39,667 nt of DNA from an uncultured Clostridia bacterium (lineage in GTDB: Bacteria; Bacillota; Clostridia; TANB77; CAG-508), in the NCBI GenBank assembly GCA_944389395.1, contig CALXME010000011.1:1-39667 (forward strand), written 5' to 3'. Within the stretch, counting starts at the first letter, position 1, and every line of letters begins with the position of its first letter. Made by a program: the position numbers and the translations under genes. Under the pieces are notes generated by a model. The model ran no database searches. It worked only from the letters and a program-made list of their open reading frames with translations, and had not been told where the DNA came from. Below are positions 1 to 9,614 of the stretch, one piece after another.

Positions 1-91
1 ATCCATACCTGGAACCAATGCCAACCCCTGGAACCAATGCCAACCCTGGAACCAATGCCAACCCCCGGAACCTATGCCAACTTATTCCAAT
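1..91. repeat. Direct-repeat array, right half of a palindromic element
   Basis: Four tandem copies of GGAACCAATGCCAA start at 11, 30, 48 and 67 (period 18-19 bp, C/T-rich linkers). The last copy has one substitution (CCTATG). The first bases (ATCCATACC) match the right arm of the complete hairpin at 37589-37695, so the window opens inside such an element. There is no coding potential and no spacer-like unique sequence between copies. The rest of the stretch up to the promoter at 177 is A-rich and shows nothing recognisable. Confidence 0.9.
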
Positions 92-176
92 TTTGAAAAT
101 GGAAGAAAAAAAGTAAATAAGCAAGATAAATAAAAAAAAACAAAAATAACTTAGGGAAAATGGAGAATCCTTATCA

Positions 177-205
177 TTGCAAAAAAGAAAATATTACAAT
201 ATGAT
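177..205 (+). promoter_or_regulatory. Probable sigma-A promoter for the M23 peptidase gene
   Basis: A -35 like TTGCAA at 177-182, a 17-bp spacer and a -10 like TATGAT at 200-205 lie just upstream of a GGAGAG ribosome binding site near 222 and the ATG at 236. The -10 matches five of six consensus bases and the -35 four of six. Confidence 0.45.
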
Positions 206-235
206 TACAATATCATATACAAAGGAGAGAAAGAA

Positions 236-1249
236 ATGTTAAAAAAGTTTCTAGTACATACCAGGCGAGGAATTAAATTTACAATTCTTTTTATGATAGG
301 AATTTTCTTAATAATAGGAATAGTAGCATTCTTATATAAGCCAACCTATAGTGTATATATTAATGGAGAGCAGATAGGATATACAGAAAACAAATCACAA
401 TTGCAACATAAAATCAATGAATATGTAGAAAAAGGAGAAGGAAACAATGAAAATGTTGCTTTTGTACAAGTAGAAAACCTTCCAGAATATAAATTATGTT
501 TATTGAAAAAGAATATAACACCTAATGATGAAGAAATTTTTCAAAAAGTAAAAGAACAAGGGACACCATATTACCGTTATTATGCAATTGCAGATAATCA
601 AGAAGAAAAGTTTTATGTGTCTAAGTTTGAAGAAGCAGAAAATGTAGTAAATACATTAAAAGAGAAAAAAAGTACTAATATTAATTCTATTTCTATAATA
701 GAAAAATATGAAACAGAAGTAAAAGATTTTACTGCTACTGAAGAAATAGTTTCAAAATTATGTATAGAACCACCAAAAGTAGAAGTAGCTTCCAAATCTA
801 CTACAAAGAGGTATTCTTCTACTGGAAGTGTAAATACATCTTTAACTACTTCGAGGGGAAAAGCAAGTTTAGGATTTTCTTTAATTAAACCTGTGTCAGG
901 AACTATCACATCTCGTTTTGGAGCAGCTAGTAGTATGAGAAGATCTTCTCATACTGGATTAGATATTGCGGCTCCTAAAGGTACACCAGTAGCTGCTGCA
1001 GCTTCAGGAACAGTTACTTTTTCTGGGTATAAGGGTTCTTATGGATATATGATAGTAATATCTCATGGAAATAATGTACAAACTTATTATGGACATTGTA
1101 GCAAATTATATGTTTCAGCAGGAACGGCAGTTTCACAAGGACAAACTATTGCTGCAGTTGGTTCTACAGGTAATTCTACAGGACCACATTTACATTTAGA
1201 AGTAAGAGTAAATAGTGTGGCTTATAACCCACAAAATTATGTTTATTAG
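236..1249 (+). CDS. Membrane-anchored M23 (LytM-type) peptidoglycan endopeptidase
   Basis: This 337-aa protein likely hydrolyses peptide cross-links in the cell wall from the outer face of the membrane. Residues about 15-34 form one hydrophobic segment that reads as an uncleaved signal anchor. A variable region (35-210) with a Ser/Thr-rich linker follows. The C-terminal third is a complete M23 domain: HTGLD (H239, D243), YYGH (H287) and HLH (318-320) supply the zinc ligands and catalytic histidines of the LytM fold, so it should be active rather than a degenerate LytM activator. The ATG is preceded by AAAGGAGAG at good spacing. It is a single-gene unit, with its own promoter upstream and a strong bidirectional terminator downstream at 1321. 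The physiological role (elongation, division or sporulation) cannot be told from the sequence. Confidence 0.9.
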   Translation: MLKKFLVHTRRGIKFTILFMIGIFLIIGIVAFLYKPTYSVYINGEQIGYTENKSQLQHKINEYVEKGEGNNENVAFVQVENLPEYKLCLLKKNITPNDEEIFQKVKEQGTPYYRYYAIADNQEEKFYVSKFEEAENVVNTLKEKKSTNINSISIIEKYETEVKDFTATEEIVSKLCIEPPKVEVASKSTTKRYSSTGSVNTSLTTSRGKASLGFSLIKPVSGTITSRFGAASSMRRSSHTGLDIAAPKGTPVAAAASGTVTFSGYKGSYGYMIVISHGNNVQTYYGHCSKLYVSAGTAVSQGQTIAAVGSTGNSTGPHLHLEVRVNSVAYNPQNYVY

Positions 1250-1320
1250 AAATAAAAAACTAAACAAATACAATAATTAAAGATTATAAGTGTGTAATAA
1301 CTTTGTTAATTAAGATAATA

Positions 1321-1352
1321 AAAGTCCACAAAAGAAATCTTTTGTGGACTTT
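1321..1352. terminator. Bidirectional intrinsic terminator between M23 gene and mecA
   Basis: A perfect 14-bp stem (1321-1334 with 1339-1352) and a 4-nt AAAT loop, A-rich on one side and T-rich on the other. It lies between two convergent genes, so it can end transcripts from both. Confidence 0.9.
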
Positions 1353-1356
1353 TGTA

Positions 1357-2004
1357 TTAGTCTTTGTTACAAAAATATTTAAGCCCTGTAGCAATAGCGT
1401 TTTTTCTTATAATAATTTTTCCATATTCTAATAATTTATTTTGGAAACTACTAGAATATGAAGTAAATTTACCAAATTCTGAAATAGCACTATAAAAATT
1501 TTTTAAATTAGGATATGTAATATTAATATTAGAGATTATTAAATAATATTTATTTTGATACCAGTATAAAGAAAAGTCTTTACTCATTTTTTTATATTCA
1601 AATTGTTTAATGTTATTTAAAAATTGGCAAAAACTGCAAAAGTTTTCAAACTCATCAAAACAATAAATTGTATTCGTGTTTTTAAAACTGACAGACTTTC
1701 TTTTTACTTTTAACTTTTTCTTTGGAAAAGATGTATAATCTTCTATTTCTTGTTCTGGTTTTTCATATTTGGTAATTGTAAATACAAAATTATCATCTGC
1801 AGATGAAAAAGCTTCTATCAATAATCTACAACCATCTGTATGAAATCCAACTTCTTGTTCTGCTTTTGAAAGTAAAACAAAAAGAAGAGATTGATTTTCT
1901 AATGTTTTTGTCATTAATGTATGTAAATCAATATGATTATCTTTTAAATCTTGACTATTAATAATCACACGAATTTTATTTTCTGTAAGTTTTTCGATTT
2001 TCAT
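1357..2004 (-). CDS. mecA: MecA-family adaptor protein for Clp protease
   Basis: This 215-aa protein has the two-part layout of MecA/YpbH adaptors, which hand substrates to ClpC and control competence and other regulators in Firmicutes. The N-terminal part (about 1-85) resembles the substrate-binding region, beginning MKIEKLTENKIRV and including FHTDGCRLLIEAF. A charged Lys-rich linker (about 90-110) follows. The C-terminal ClpC-binding-like part (about 112-215) has an acidic FDEFENF stretch, a YLII strand and a terminal EYGKIIIRKNAIAT region typical of the family. The ATG is preceded by AAAGGAGG on the minus strand. It is convergent with the M23 gene. Family assignment is by recall of conserved patterns; the client proteins are unknown. 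Confidence 0.72.
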   Translation of the reverse strand: MKIEKLTENKIRVIINSQDLKDNHIDLHTLMTKTLENQSLLFVLLSKAEQEVGFHTDGCRLLIEAFSSADDNFVFTITKYEKPEQEIEDYTSFPKKKLKVKRKSVSFKNTNTIYCFDEFENFCSFCQFLNNIKQFEYKKMSKDFSLYWYQNKYYLIISNINITYPNLKNFYSAISEFGKFTSYSSSFQNKLLEYGKIIIRKNAIATGLKYFCNKD

Positions 2005-2040
2005 ATAAATGTAAATCCTCCTTTAATATCTGTTAATTAT

Positions 2041-2069
2041 ATTATACTACTATTATTATTATATTTAAA
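2041..2069 (-). promoter_or_regulatory. Possible promoter for mecA
   Basis: On the minus strand a TTTAAA (2069-2064) and a perfect TATAAT (2046-2041) are separated by 17 bp, about 40 bp upstream of the mecA start. The very AT-rich context makes chance matches likely. Confidence 0.4.
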
Positions 2070-2177
2070 TGAATAAATTTTGGTAATTAATTTTTTATAA
2101 TATATCATATAAAAATAAAGAATGCAATTCATCATTAATTTTTATAAGAAGGTTTTGTAAAAAATGTATGGATTTAC

Positions 2178-2206
2178 TTGAAAAATTTGCTAAAGCAATA
2201 TATAAT
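2178..2206 (+). promoter_or_regulatory. Sigma-A promoter of the shape/division operon
   Basis: TTGAAA at 2178-2183, a 17-bp spacer and TATAAT at 2201-2206 give a near-consensus promoter with a predicted start near 2213. It lies inside an open frame running from 2168, which argues that translation of the first operon gene begins at 2282. Confidence 0.75.
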
Positions 2207-2281
2207 ACAAGAGTAGAGAAAAATGAAATAGCCGTAAGGAAAAAGACAAATAAGAAAGAACAAATAATGGAGGGAAAAAAC

Positions 2282-2539
2282 ATGGCAACAAAAGACAAAA
2301 ACATATGGATATTACTTATATTTATTCTATCAGGACTAGTAATAGGTGGTTTATTAGGAGAATTAGCCTCAAAAATAGATTGGTTATGGTGGCTATCTTA
2401 TGGACAAAGCTTTGGATTAGAAAACCCAATTGTATTAGATTTAAGTGTTGTAAAAATTACATTTGCTTTAATGTTTAAAATAAGTATAGCAAGTATTATA
2501 GGAATGTTATTAGCCATATTTATTTATCGCAAAGTATAG
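2282..2539 (+). CDS. DUF4321 family small membrane protein
   Basis: This 85-aa protein is first in the operon. It has two hydrophobic segments (about residues 9-32 and 60-83) joined by a loop containing the family-like pattern YGQSFGLENP. DUF4321 proteins typically sit directly before radC and mreB in Clostridia, as here; their function is not established. The start at ATG 2282 is chosen because GGAGG lies 10 bases upstream and because the frame's earlier ATG at 2168 is upstream of the promoter's -35. Fifty bases separate it from radC. Confidence 0.8.
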   Translation: MATKDKNIWILLIFILSGLVIGGLLGELASKIDWLWWLSYGQSFGLENPIVLDLSVVKITFALMFKISIASIIGMLLAIFIYRKV

Positions 2540-2589
2540 AAAGCAAAATAGACAAAGGGGGTAGGGGCAACAAGAAAGGAAGATGCAAT

Positions 2590-4366
<1,777 letters not shown>

Positions 4367-4380
4367 AGAAGGAGTGAAAA

Positions 4381-5196
4381 ATGTATAAAAACAGAAAAGC
4401 AGGAATAGTTGGAATTATTATTACTATTATTATACTAATATTAATTGTGATTTTTTCTAATGGTGATAGCAATTTATCTTTTTTTGAAAATGTTGCTAGT
4501 AATTTAGTAATGCCAATTCAAAATGGAATGACATATTTAAAAAATAAAATAAGTGGCAATAATACATTTTTTACAGATATAAATAACTTAAAGCAAGAAA
4601 ATGAGGAACTAAAAAAGAAAAATAGTGAACTAGAACAATCATTAAGAGAATTAGAAAATATCAAAACACAAAATGAAACTCTAAAAGAATACTTAGATTT
4701 AGCAGAAAAATACGGGGAATACAAAACTATACCAGGATATGTTATTAATAAAGATATTAGTAATTATTCTAAAACAATTGTTATAAATATAGGGAAAAAT
4801 GATGGTGTAGAAGAAAATATGACAGTTATTGGAGATCAAGGTTTAGTAGGACATGTTGTTTCTGTAACAGATAGTACTGCCAAAGTACAGACTATTATTG
4901 ATACAGCAAGTTCAGTTAGTTGTTCTATGAGTACTACAAAAGAAGCAATTGTATGTAAAGGTACTTTAGACGATAAATCTTTATTAAAAGCAATGTATAT
5001 TCCAACAGATAGTAATATTATTCAAGGAGATAGTATCGAAACTTCTGGATTAGGTGGAATTTACCCAAAAGGAATTCATATTGGAACAGTAAAAAAAGTA
5101 ACAAATACACAAAATTTAATAGATAGATATGCTTTAATTGAAACAGCAGTTGATTTTGATAAATTAGATACTGTTTTGGTAATAACTAATAAATAA
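4381..5196 (+). CDS. mreC: Rod-shape-determining protein MreC
   Basis: A 271-aa bitopic membrane protein that links MreB to the extracytoplasmic wall machinery. One transmembrane segment (about 7-27) is followed by a strong coiled coil (about 69-110, repeated Glu/Lys/Leu heptads) and then the beta-rich MreC domain. That domain includes the pattern VIGDQGLVGHV and the later SGLGGIYPKGIHIG, both typical of the family. The ATG has AAGGAG 7 bases upstream, 14 bases after mreB. An out-of-frame CGG occurs at 4713 (TAC GGG) and causes no disruption. Confidence 0.93.
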   Translation: MYKNRKAGIVGIIITIIILILIVIFSNGDSNLSFFENVASNLVMPIQNGMTYLKNKISGNNTFFTDINNLKQENEELKKKNSELEQSLRELENIKTQNETLKEYLDLAEKYGEYKTIPGYVINKDISNYSKTIVINIGKNDGVEENMTVIGDQGLVGHVVSVTDSTAKVQTIIDTASSVSCSMSTTKEAIVCKGTLDDKSLLKAMYIPTDSNIIQGDSIETSGLGGIYPKGIHIGTVKKVTNTQNLIDRYALIETAVDFDKLDTVLVITNK

Positions 5197-5210
5197 AAGA
5201 GGTGAAAAAA

Positions 5211-5744
5211 TTGAAAAAAGCAATTATTAATATTAGTTTAGTAGCTATTGCCTATTTTTTTTATTTTTTACAATCTAATTTTTTTAATTGGTTCACTATT
5301 GCAGGAGTTATGCCAAATTTATTTGTTATATTAATACTTTTTATTGGACTTTTCCAAGGTAGAATACCAGGAATTGTTTATGGACTAGTAATTGGTATGG
5401 TGTTAGACCTTGCTCTTGGGAAGCAAATAGGAATTAATATGATTGCACTAGGAATAATTGGATTTTTATCTGCTTTATTTGATAAAAACTTTTCTAAAGA
5501 TAGTAGAGCTACTATTATGTTTATGGTATTAGGTGCAACTATTATATTTGAAGTAATGGTATATGTGGCAAATGTAATCTTATATGCGATTAATATAGAA
5601 TTATTTAACTTTATAAAAATTTTAGCAATAGAAGTAATATATAATTTAATATTAACGATTATTATTTATCCATTGATACAAAAATTTGGTTATTATATAG
5701 AAAATGAATATAAAGACAATAAAATTTTAACGAGATATTTCTAA
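5211..5744 (+). CDS. mreD: Rod-shape-determining protein MreD
   Basis: A 177-aa, very hydrophobic protein with about five to six membrane segments, lying directly between mreC and mrdA as is usual. MreD is part of the elongation complex, with MreC and PBP2. The frame could open at GTG 5202, but that GTG is part of the Shine-Dalgarno AGAGGTGA. TTG 5211, seven bases further on, is therefore the better start. The family is poorly conserved in sequence; identification rests on position, length, hydropathy and the GLFQGRIPGIVYGLVIGMVLD region. Confidence 0.88.
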   Translation: MKKAIINISLVAIAYFFYFLQSNFFNWFTIAGVMPNLFVILILFIGLFQGRIPGIVYGLVIGMVLDLALGKQIGINMIALGIIGFLSALFDKNFSKDSRATIMFMVLGATIIFEVMVYVANVILYAINIELFNFIKILAIEVIYNLILTIIIYPLIQKFGYYIENEYKDNKILTRYF

Positions 5745-5792
5745 AGATAAACAAAATATAGAAAATAGATATAGAAATAAGAAGGTGAAAAA

Positions 5793-7901
5793 TTGGCAAA
5801 AGAGAAAGAGAAGTTCAATATTAATTTAAGATTTAATGTATTGACAGTTCTAACTTATCTAATTGGTATTGTTTTAATTGCACAATTATTTAATTTACAG
5901 ATTGTACATGGGGCAGAATACAGAGAACAGTCTAATACTAGATTAACAAGAGAAAGTACATTAGAAGCAGCAAGAGGTTCAATTTTGGATAAAACAGGTA
6001 ATACATTGGTTACTTCTAGTACCAAATTTGATTTAGAGTTATATAAAACCAAAATAGATACACAAACATTAAACCAAGCTATTTGGAATATTGTGCAAGT
6101 ACTAGAAAAATATAGTGTTTCTTATGTAGATACATTTCCTATAAAAATAGAACCTATTGAATTCACTATTGCTGATGAACAGTTATCAAACTGGAAAAAA
6201 AATAACGATTTAGACGAAAATATCACAGCAGAGGAAGCGTTTAATGAATTTAAAGAAAAATATGACATTAAAAGTGATAATCTGGAACAGATTAGAAAAA
6301 TAATTGCTATTCGTTATGCTATTGTGCAAAATGGATATAGTAGTACAAAAGCATTAAAAATTGCAAGTGATATACCAAGAGAAGCGGTTGCAGAATTTAG
6401 TGAAAATGGGGATAAATTTCCAGGAATTAATATTGTAGTACAACCACAAAGAGAATATACAAAAGGAAGTCTAGCTTCTCATATTTTGGGATATGCTTCA
6501 CAAATAAGCTCAGAAGAATACGAAACCAGAAAAGAAACTTATGACCAGAATGATATAATAGGTAAAACAGGTATAGAGTATGTTTTTGAAGAATACTTAA
6601 GAGGAAAAAATGGAACAAAGCAAATTGATATGGCAGTAGATGGAACTATAACTGCAGAGTATATTTCAGAAGAAGCGATTGCAGGTGCTGATGTAGTATT
6701 AACAATTGATTCTAATTTACAACAAATTACAGAAAATGCTTTAGCTAATAATATTCAAAAAATAGCAAGTGGAGGATTTGGTAAAGCATATGATGCAAAA
6801 GCTGGAAGTTGTGTTGTAATGAATGTAAATACAGGAGAAATTCTTGCAATGGCAAATTATCCAAATTATACACCTTCAGAGTTTGTAGGCGGAATTAGTA
6901 ATGAAAATTGGGCTAAATATAGAGATGACGAAGCAAAACCATTAGTAGATAGAGCCATTCAAAATTCTTATTCACCAGGTTCTACTTTTAAAATGATAAC
7001 AGCAATTGCAGGCTTAGAATCAGGAGCAATTAATTTAAATACTACAATTAATGATACAGGACAATATAAAAAATATAGAGATTACCAACCAAAATGCTGG
7101 GTATTTACGGATTATGGTAGAGGGCATGGTTGGCTTAATGTATCAGGAGCTATAGAAAAATCTTGTAATTATTTCTTTTATGAAACAGCTGATAGGATGG
7201 GAATTGATAATTTAGTTAAATATGCAAAATATTTTGGCTTAGGAGGAAAGACTGGAATTGAGCTACCAGGAGAAACAGCAGGAGTCTTATCAAGCAAAGA
7301 AACAAAACAAAAATTATATCCTAATGAAGTTTGGGGACCAGGTGATACATTACAGTCTGCTATAGGACAATTATATAATGAATTTAGTCCTGTTCAAATG
7401 GCTAGATATATTAGTATGCTTGCAAACGGAGGACACAAAATTGATGTTAGTATTGTAAAAACCATTCGAAAGGCAGATGGTACAGAGGCATCTCGAGATG
7501 AAATAAATCAATTTGTTAATGCAAAATTAGGATTACAAGAAGAAACAACAGAAGATATTTCTATTAATCAGGATTATTTAAATGCTATTTTGCAAGGTAT
7601 GAAATCTGTTACAACAGATACAGAAGGAACAGCTTATGTAAGATTTAAAGATTTTAATATTAGTGTAGGGGGAAAAACAGGTTCTGCAGAGGCTCCAAAT
7701 GACCAAGTTCATGCATGGTTTGTTGGATTTGCACCATTTGAAAATCCAGAAATTGCAATAGTTGTAATGGTAGAAAATGGTGGACATGGAAATTATACAG
7801 CAGAGGTAGTAAGAGATATTATGGCTGAATATTTTGGCATGAATACGCAAAATGTAGAAGAAAATATGAGTGCTACTCCTTATACAGAGGAGTTCAGATA
7901 A
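5793..7901 (+). CDS. mrdA: Penicillin-binding protein 2, elongation transpeptidase
   Basis: This 702-aa class B PBP cross-links peptidoglycan during lateral growth. One membrane anchor (about 16-32) is followed by the dimerisation/pedestal domain, with the conserved region around EAARGSILDKTGN at about 58, and then by the transpeptidase domain. All three active-site motifs are present: STFK (S397-K400), SCN (S457-N459) and KTGS (K628-S631). The start is TTG 5793, with GAAGGTGA seven bases upstream. An insert of about 60 residues (roughly 140-200) rich in charged residues sits in the pedestal, as in many clostridial PBP2 proteins. Out-of-frame CGGs at 6385, 6890, 7108 and 7427 do not disturb it. 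Confidence 0.93.
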   Translation: MAKEKEKFNINLRFNVLTVLTYLIGIVLIAQLFNLQIVHGAEYREQSNTRLTRESTLEAARGSILDKTGNTLVTSSTKFDLELYKTKIDTQTLNQAIWNIVQVLEKYSVSYVDTFPIKIEPIEFTIADEQLSNWKKNNDLDENITAEEAFNEFKEKYDIKSDNLEQIRKIIAIRYAIVQNGYSSTKALKIASDIPREAVAEFSENGDKFPGINIVVQPQREYTKGSLASHILGYASQISSEEYETRKETYDQNDIIGKTGIEYVFEEYLRGKNGTKQIDMAVDGTITAEYISEEAIAGADVVLTIDSNLQQITENALANNIQKIASGGFGKAYDAKAGSCVVMNVNTGEILAMANYPNYTPSEFVGGISNENWAKYRDDEAKPLVDRAIQNSYSPGSTFKMITAIAGLESGAINLNTTINDTGQYKKYRDYQPKCWVFTDYGRGHGWLNVSGAIEKSCNYFFYETADRMGIDNLVKYAKYFGLGGKTGIELPGETAGVLSSKETKQKLYPNEVWGPGDTLQSAIGQLYNEFSPVQMARYISMLANGGHKIDVSIVKTIRKADGTEASRDEINQFVNAKLGLQEETTEDISINQDYLNAILQGMKSVTTDTEGTAYVRFKDFNISVGGKTGSAEAPNDQVHAWFVGFAPFENPEIAIVVMVENGGHGNYTAEVVRDIMAEYFGMNTQNVEENMSATPYTEEFR

Positions 7902-7929
7902 AAAAACATAGAGAGGTTAGGATGTTAAA

Positions 7930-8543
7930 ATGAAAAATTGTGTTAGTATTCAATTAAAAAAAGATAAAATTATAATAAAAATACAAGAAGAGGCTGTACA
8001 AGACGAAATTGTAGAATGCCTAAAAAGAAAATTGGCAGGATTAAAAAAACTATATCAAGAAGAAGAAACTCCTATTATTGTAACTGGTAAAGTCTTAAAA
8101 AATAAAGAAGTAGATGAAATACAACAATTAATAAAATCAAAAATCGATGTAGAAGTAGAATTTGATACTCCTAAAAGTTTGGGTTTATATAGTATTAAGA
8201 AAACTTTTAATAGAGAAATTGCAATTTCAGAAACTAAATTTCATAAAGGTTCTTTACGTTCTGGACAAAAAATAGAAGTAGAAGGTAGTCTTGTTATATT
8301 ACGGTGATGTTAATTCAGGTGCAGAAGTAGTTGCTTCCGATAATATTGTGGTTTTGGGAGCTTTAAGAGGATTAGCACATGCAGGAGCTAAAGGAAATAA
8401 ACAAGCTATTATTGCTTGCCGGATTATTAGATGCAGTTCAAATTAGAATTGCAAATATCGTAAAAGAAATAGATACAAAGGAAGAACCATTGCATAAACA
8501 AGCCTATGTTTATACTTCGGAAAATGAAATAATAATCGAATAA
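7930..8543 (+). CDS. minC: Septum-site inhibitor MinC, two +1 frame changes at CGG
   Basis: MinC inhibits FtsZ assembly away from midcell, usually with MinD. Read across two +1 shifts (8302 and 8420) the product is 203 aa. Residues 1-124 hold the N-terminal FtsZ-inhibiting domain and the start of the C-terminal beta-helix (FHKGSLRSGQKIEVEGSLVIL). The middle 39 residues give GDVNSGAEVVASDNIVVLG and LRGLAHAGAKGNKQAII. The last 40 give GLLDAVQIRIANIV, the usual MinC ending, and a TAA stop. Both junctions need only the C of CGG to be ignored. Neither minD nor minE follows: a terminator comes directly after. The ATG at 7930 follows a GAGAGG/AGGATG region. Confidence 0.88.
8302..8305 (+). other. 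Candidate +1 recoding site 3 (CGGT in minC, TGA next)
   Basis: The upstream frame reads ATA TTA CGG TGA, a stop immediately after CGG. The continuing frame reads ATA TTA (C) GGT GAT GTT, giving the conserved MinC LGDV. A stop next to the slippery codon recalls the layout of the prfB frameshift site, although the codons differ. Confidence 0.85.
8420..8423 (+). other. Candidate +1 recoding site 4 (CGGA in minC)
   Basis: In the frame set by site 3 the codons are GCT TGC CGG ATT ATT, with a TAG stop eight codons after CGG. Continuing in +1 gives GCT TGC (C) GGA TTA TTA GAT, leading into the MinC ending VQIRIANIV. The exact residue here is less constrained by family conservation than at sites 2 and 3. 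Confidence 0.75.
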
Positions 8544-8546
8544 AAT

Positions 8547-8589
8547 AAAAAATCTTGGAAATTATTTTAAATATATTCCAAGATTTTTT
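8547..8589. terminator. Bidirectional terminator after minC
   Basis: A perfect 14-bp stem (8547-8560 with 8576-8589) with a 15-nt AT-rich loop, ending in six T on either strand. It starts four bases after the minC stop codon and reaches the stop of the convergent gene at 8588. Confidence 0.85.
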
Positions 8590-8926
8590 AAGATAGTAAT
8601 AAAAGAAACAGACAAATAAATAGCATTTCATCTTTTATTCCTTCTTGATATAAGATATAAAGAAGTCCTAAGATGATTAAATCATCAAGATATAATTTAA
8701 TTCCTAAAACTTCTAAAATTACTTTATTGGGATTAGAGAAACCTTCAAAATGAAAACTAATAAGATTGTTTTTAGAAGGTGTTTTTTTTTGTGTGCATTG
8801 ATAATTTGTATCTTCTTTTATTGAAGTTTCATTTTTTATTATGTCCTTTTTTGAAATAGAACTCAAAGAATGAGGTGGATAGTAATGGTAAGGATAATAA
8901 TAGCCTAAAAATGGAAATCTAATCAT
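8588..8926 (-). CDS. Hypothetical protein with hydrophobic C-terminus
   Basis: A 112-aa protein I cannot assign. The N-terminus is Tyr/Pro/His-rich (GYYYPYHYYPPHS), a composition seen in spore-coat and surface proteins. A Lys/Asn-rich middle follows. The last 40 residues are strongly hydrophobic (LDDLIILGLLYILYQ and FICLFLLLL), probably a membrane hairpin. Its ATG overlaps the end of the upstream gene by 8 bases, so the two are translationally coupled. A sporulation link is only a guess from composition and lineage. Confidence 0.6.
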   Translation of the reverse strand: MIRFPFLGYYYPYHYYPPHSLSSISKKDIIKNETSIKEDTNYQCTQKKTPSKNNLISFHFEGFSNPNKVILEVLGIKLYLDDLIILGLLYILYQEGIKDEMLFICLFLLLLS

Positions 8927-9347
8927 TCAAAATTTGCCCTTTATTTGTATCTTTGAAAAAATCAGCCATTTTGGTAAGATTTAACAAAGTAGCATATTGA
9001 TCTATTTTTTCCTTTTTACTATCACGTAAGAATGGTTTTAATGAATAGATTAAATTGCTTCTAGGATCATCTTTTTGATTCATATTATTCAATAAAGAAC
9101 TAATTTTCATCATTGTATTCATATCTATTTTGCTAAAATCAAAATTATTAGAACTAGATGTACTTGTTTTCGGATTGTTTTGTGTTGATGATGAGGTAGA
9201 GGAATTTTCTGAAGAATTTTGAAATATTTTTTGAAAATTTTGGATTACTTCAGGTGAAATTTGTGAAATTGCCTCAGAAATATTTCCATTATCAACCATA
9301 TCTTTAATATTTTTCATTGTATTTTCATCTAAATTTGAATTGTCCAT
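8919..9347 (-). CDS. Hypothetical Ser/Asn-rich protein
   Basis: A 142-aa protein without membrane segments or an assigned function. The N-terminal half is acidic and helical, followed by a Ser/Thr/Asn linker (about 48-68). The C-terminal part has the recurring clostridial pattern SLKPFLRDSKKEKIDQYATL, then a short Leu/Met helix. The ATG has AAAGGTGAT upstream on the minus strand. It is first in a two-gene unit with the hydrophobic protein at 8588 and is divergent from the large surface-protein operon. Confidence 0.6.
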   Translation of the reverse strand: MDNSNLDENTMKNIKDMVDNGNISEAISQISPEVIQNFQKIFQNSSENSSTSSSTQNNPKTSTSSSNNFDFSKIDMNTMMKISSLLNNMNQKDDPRSNLIYSLKPFLRDSKKEKIDQYATLLNLTKMADFFKDTNKGQILND

Positions 9348-9551
9348 GATATCACCTTTGAATTTAAATTTAGATTTTAAAGGAAAATCTATAACCTTTT
9401 ATATGTTACATATATATGATAAAAACAAAAAAGTATGTAGAATTACTACTATTATATGTATAAGAAGAAAAAAAGTTACTAAATTTTAGCTGAATAAAGA
9501 TTTAAAATTGTCTAATAAACATAAAAAGTTTAATAATTTAACATGAAAACA

Positions 9552-9580
9552 TTGAAAAATGTGGAAAAAAGAGGTATAAT
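9552..9580 (+). promoter_or_regulatory. Sigma-A promoter of surface cassette 1
   Basis: TTGAAA (9552-9557), a 17-bp spacer and TATAAT (9575-9580) form a near-consensus promoter about 35 bp before the ATG at 9615, which has AAGGAGGA upstream. The predicted leader is short (about 28 nt), leaving no room for a riboswitch. Confidence 0.75.
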
Positions 9581-9614
9581 GTATATTAGATTAGTATGAG
9601 ATAAGGAGGAAACT

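Noticed and set aside
1..91. CRISPR array
   Set aside because: The copies are separated by only 4-5 bases, with no spacers, and the unit also forms long palindromes.
2168..2281. N-terminal extension of the DUF4321 protein
   Set aside because: A near-consensus promoter lies inside it and a good ribosome binding site precedes ATG 2282.
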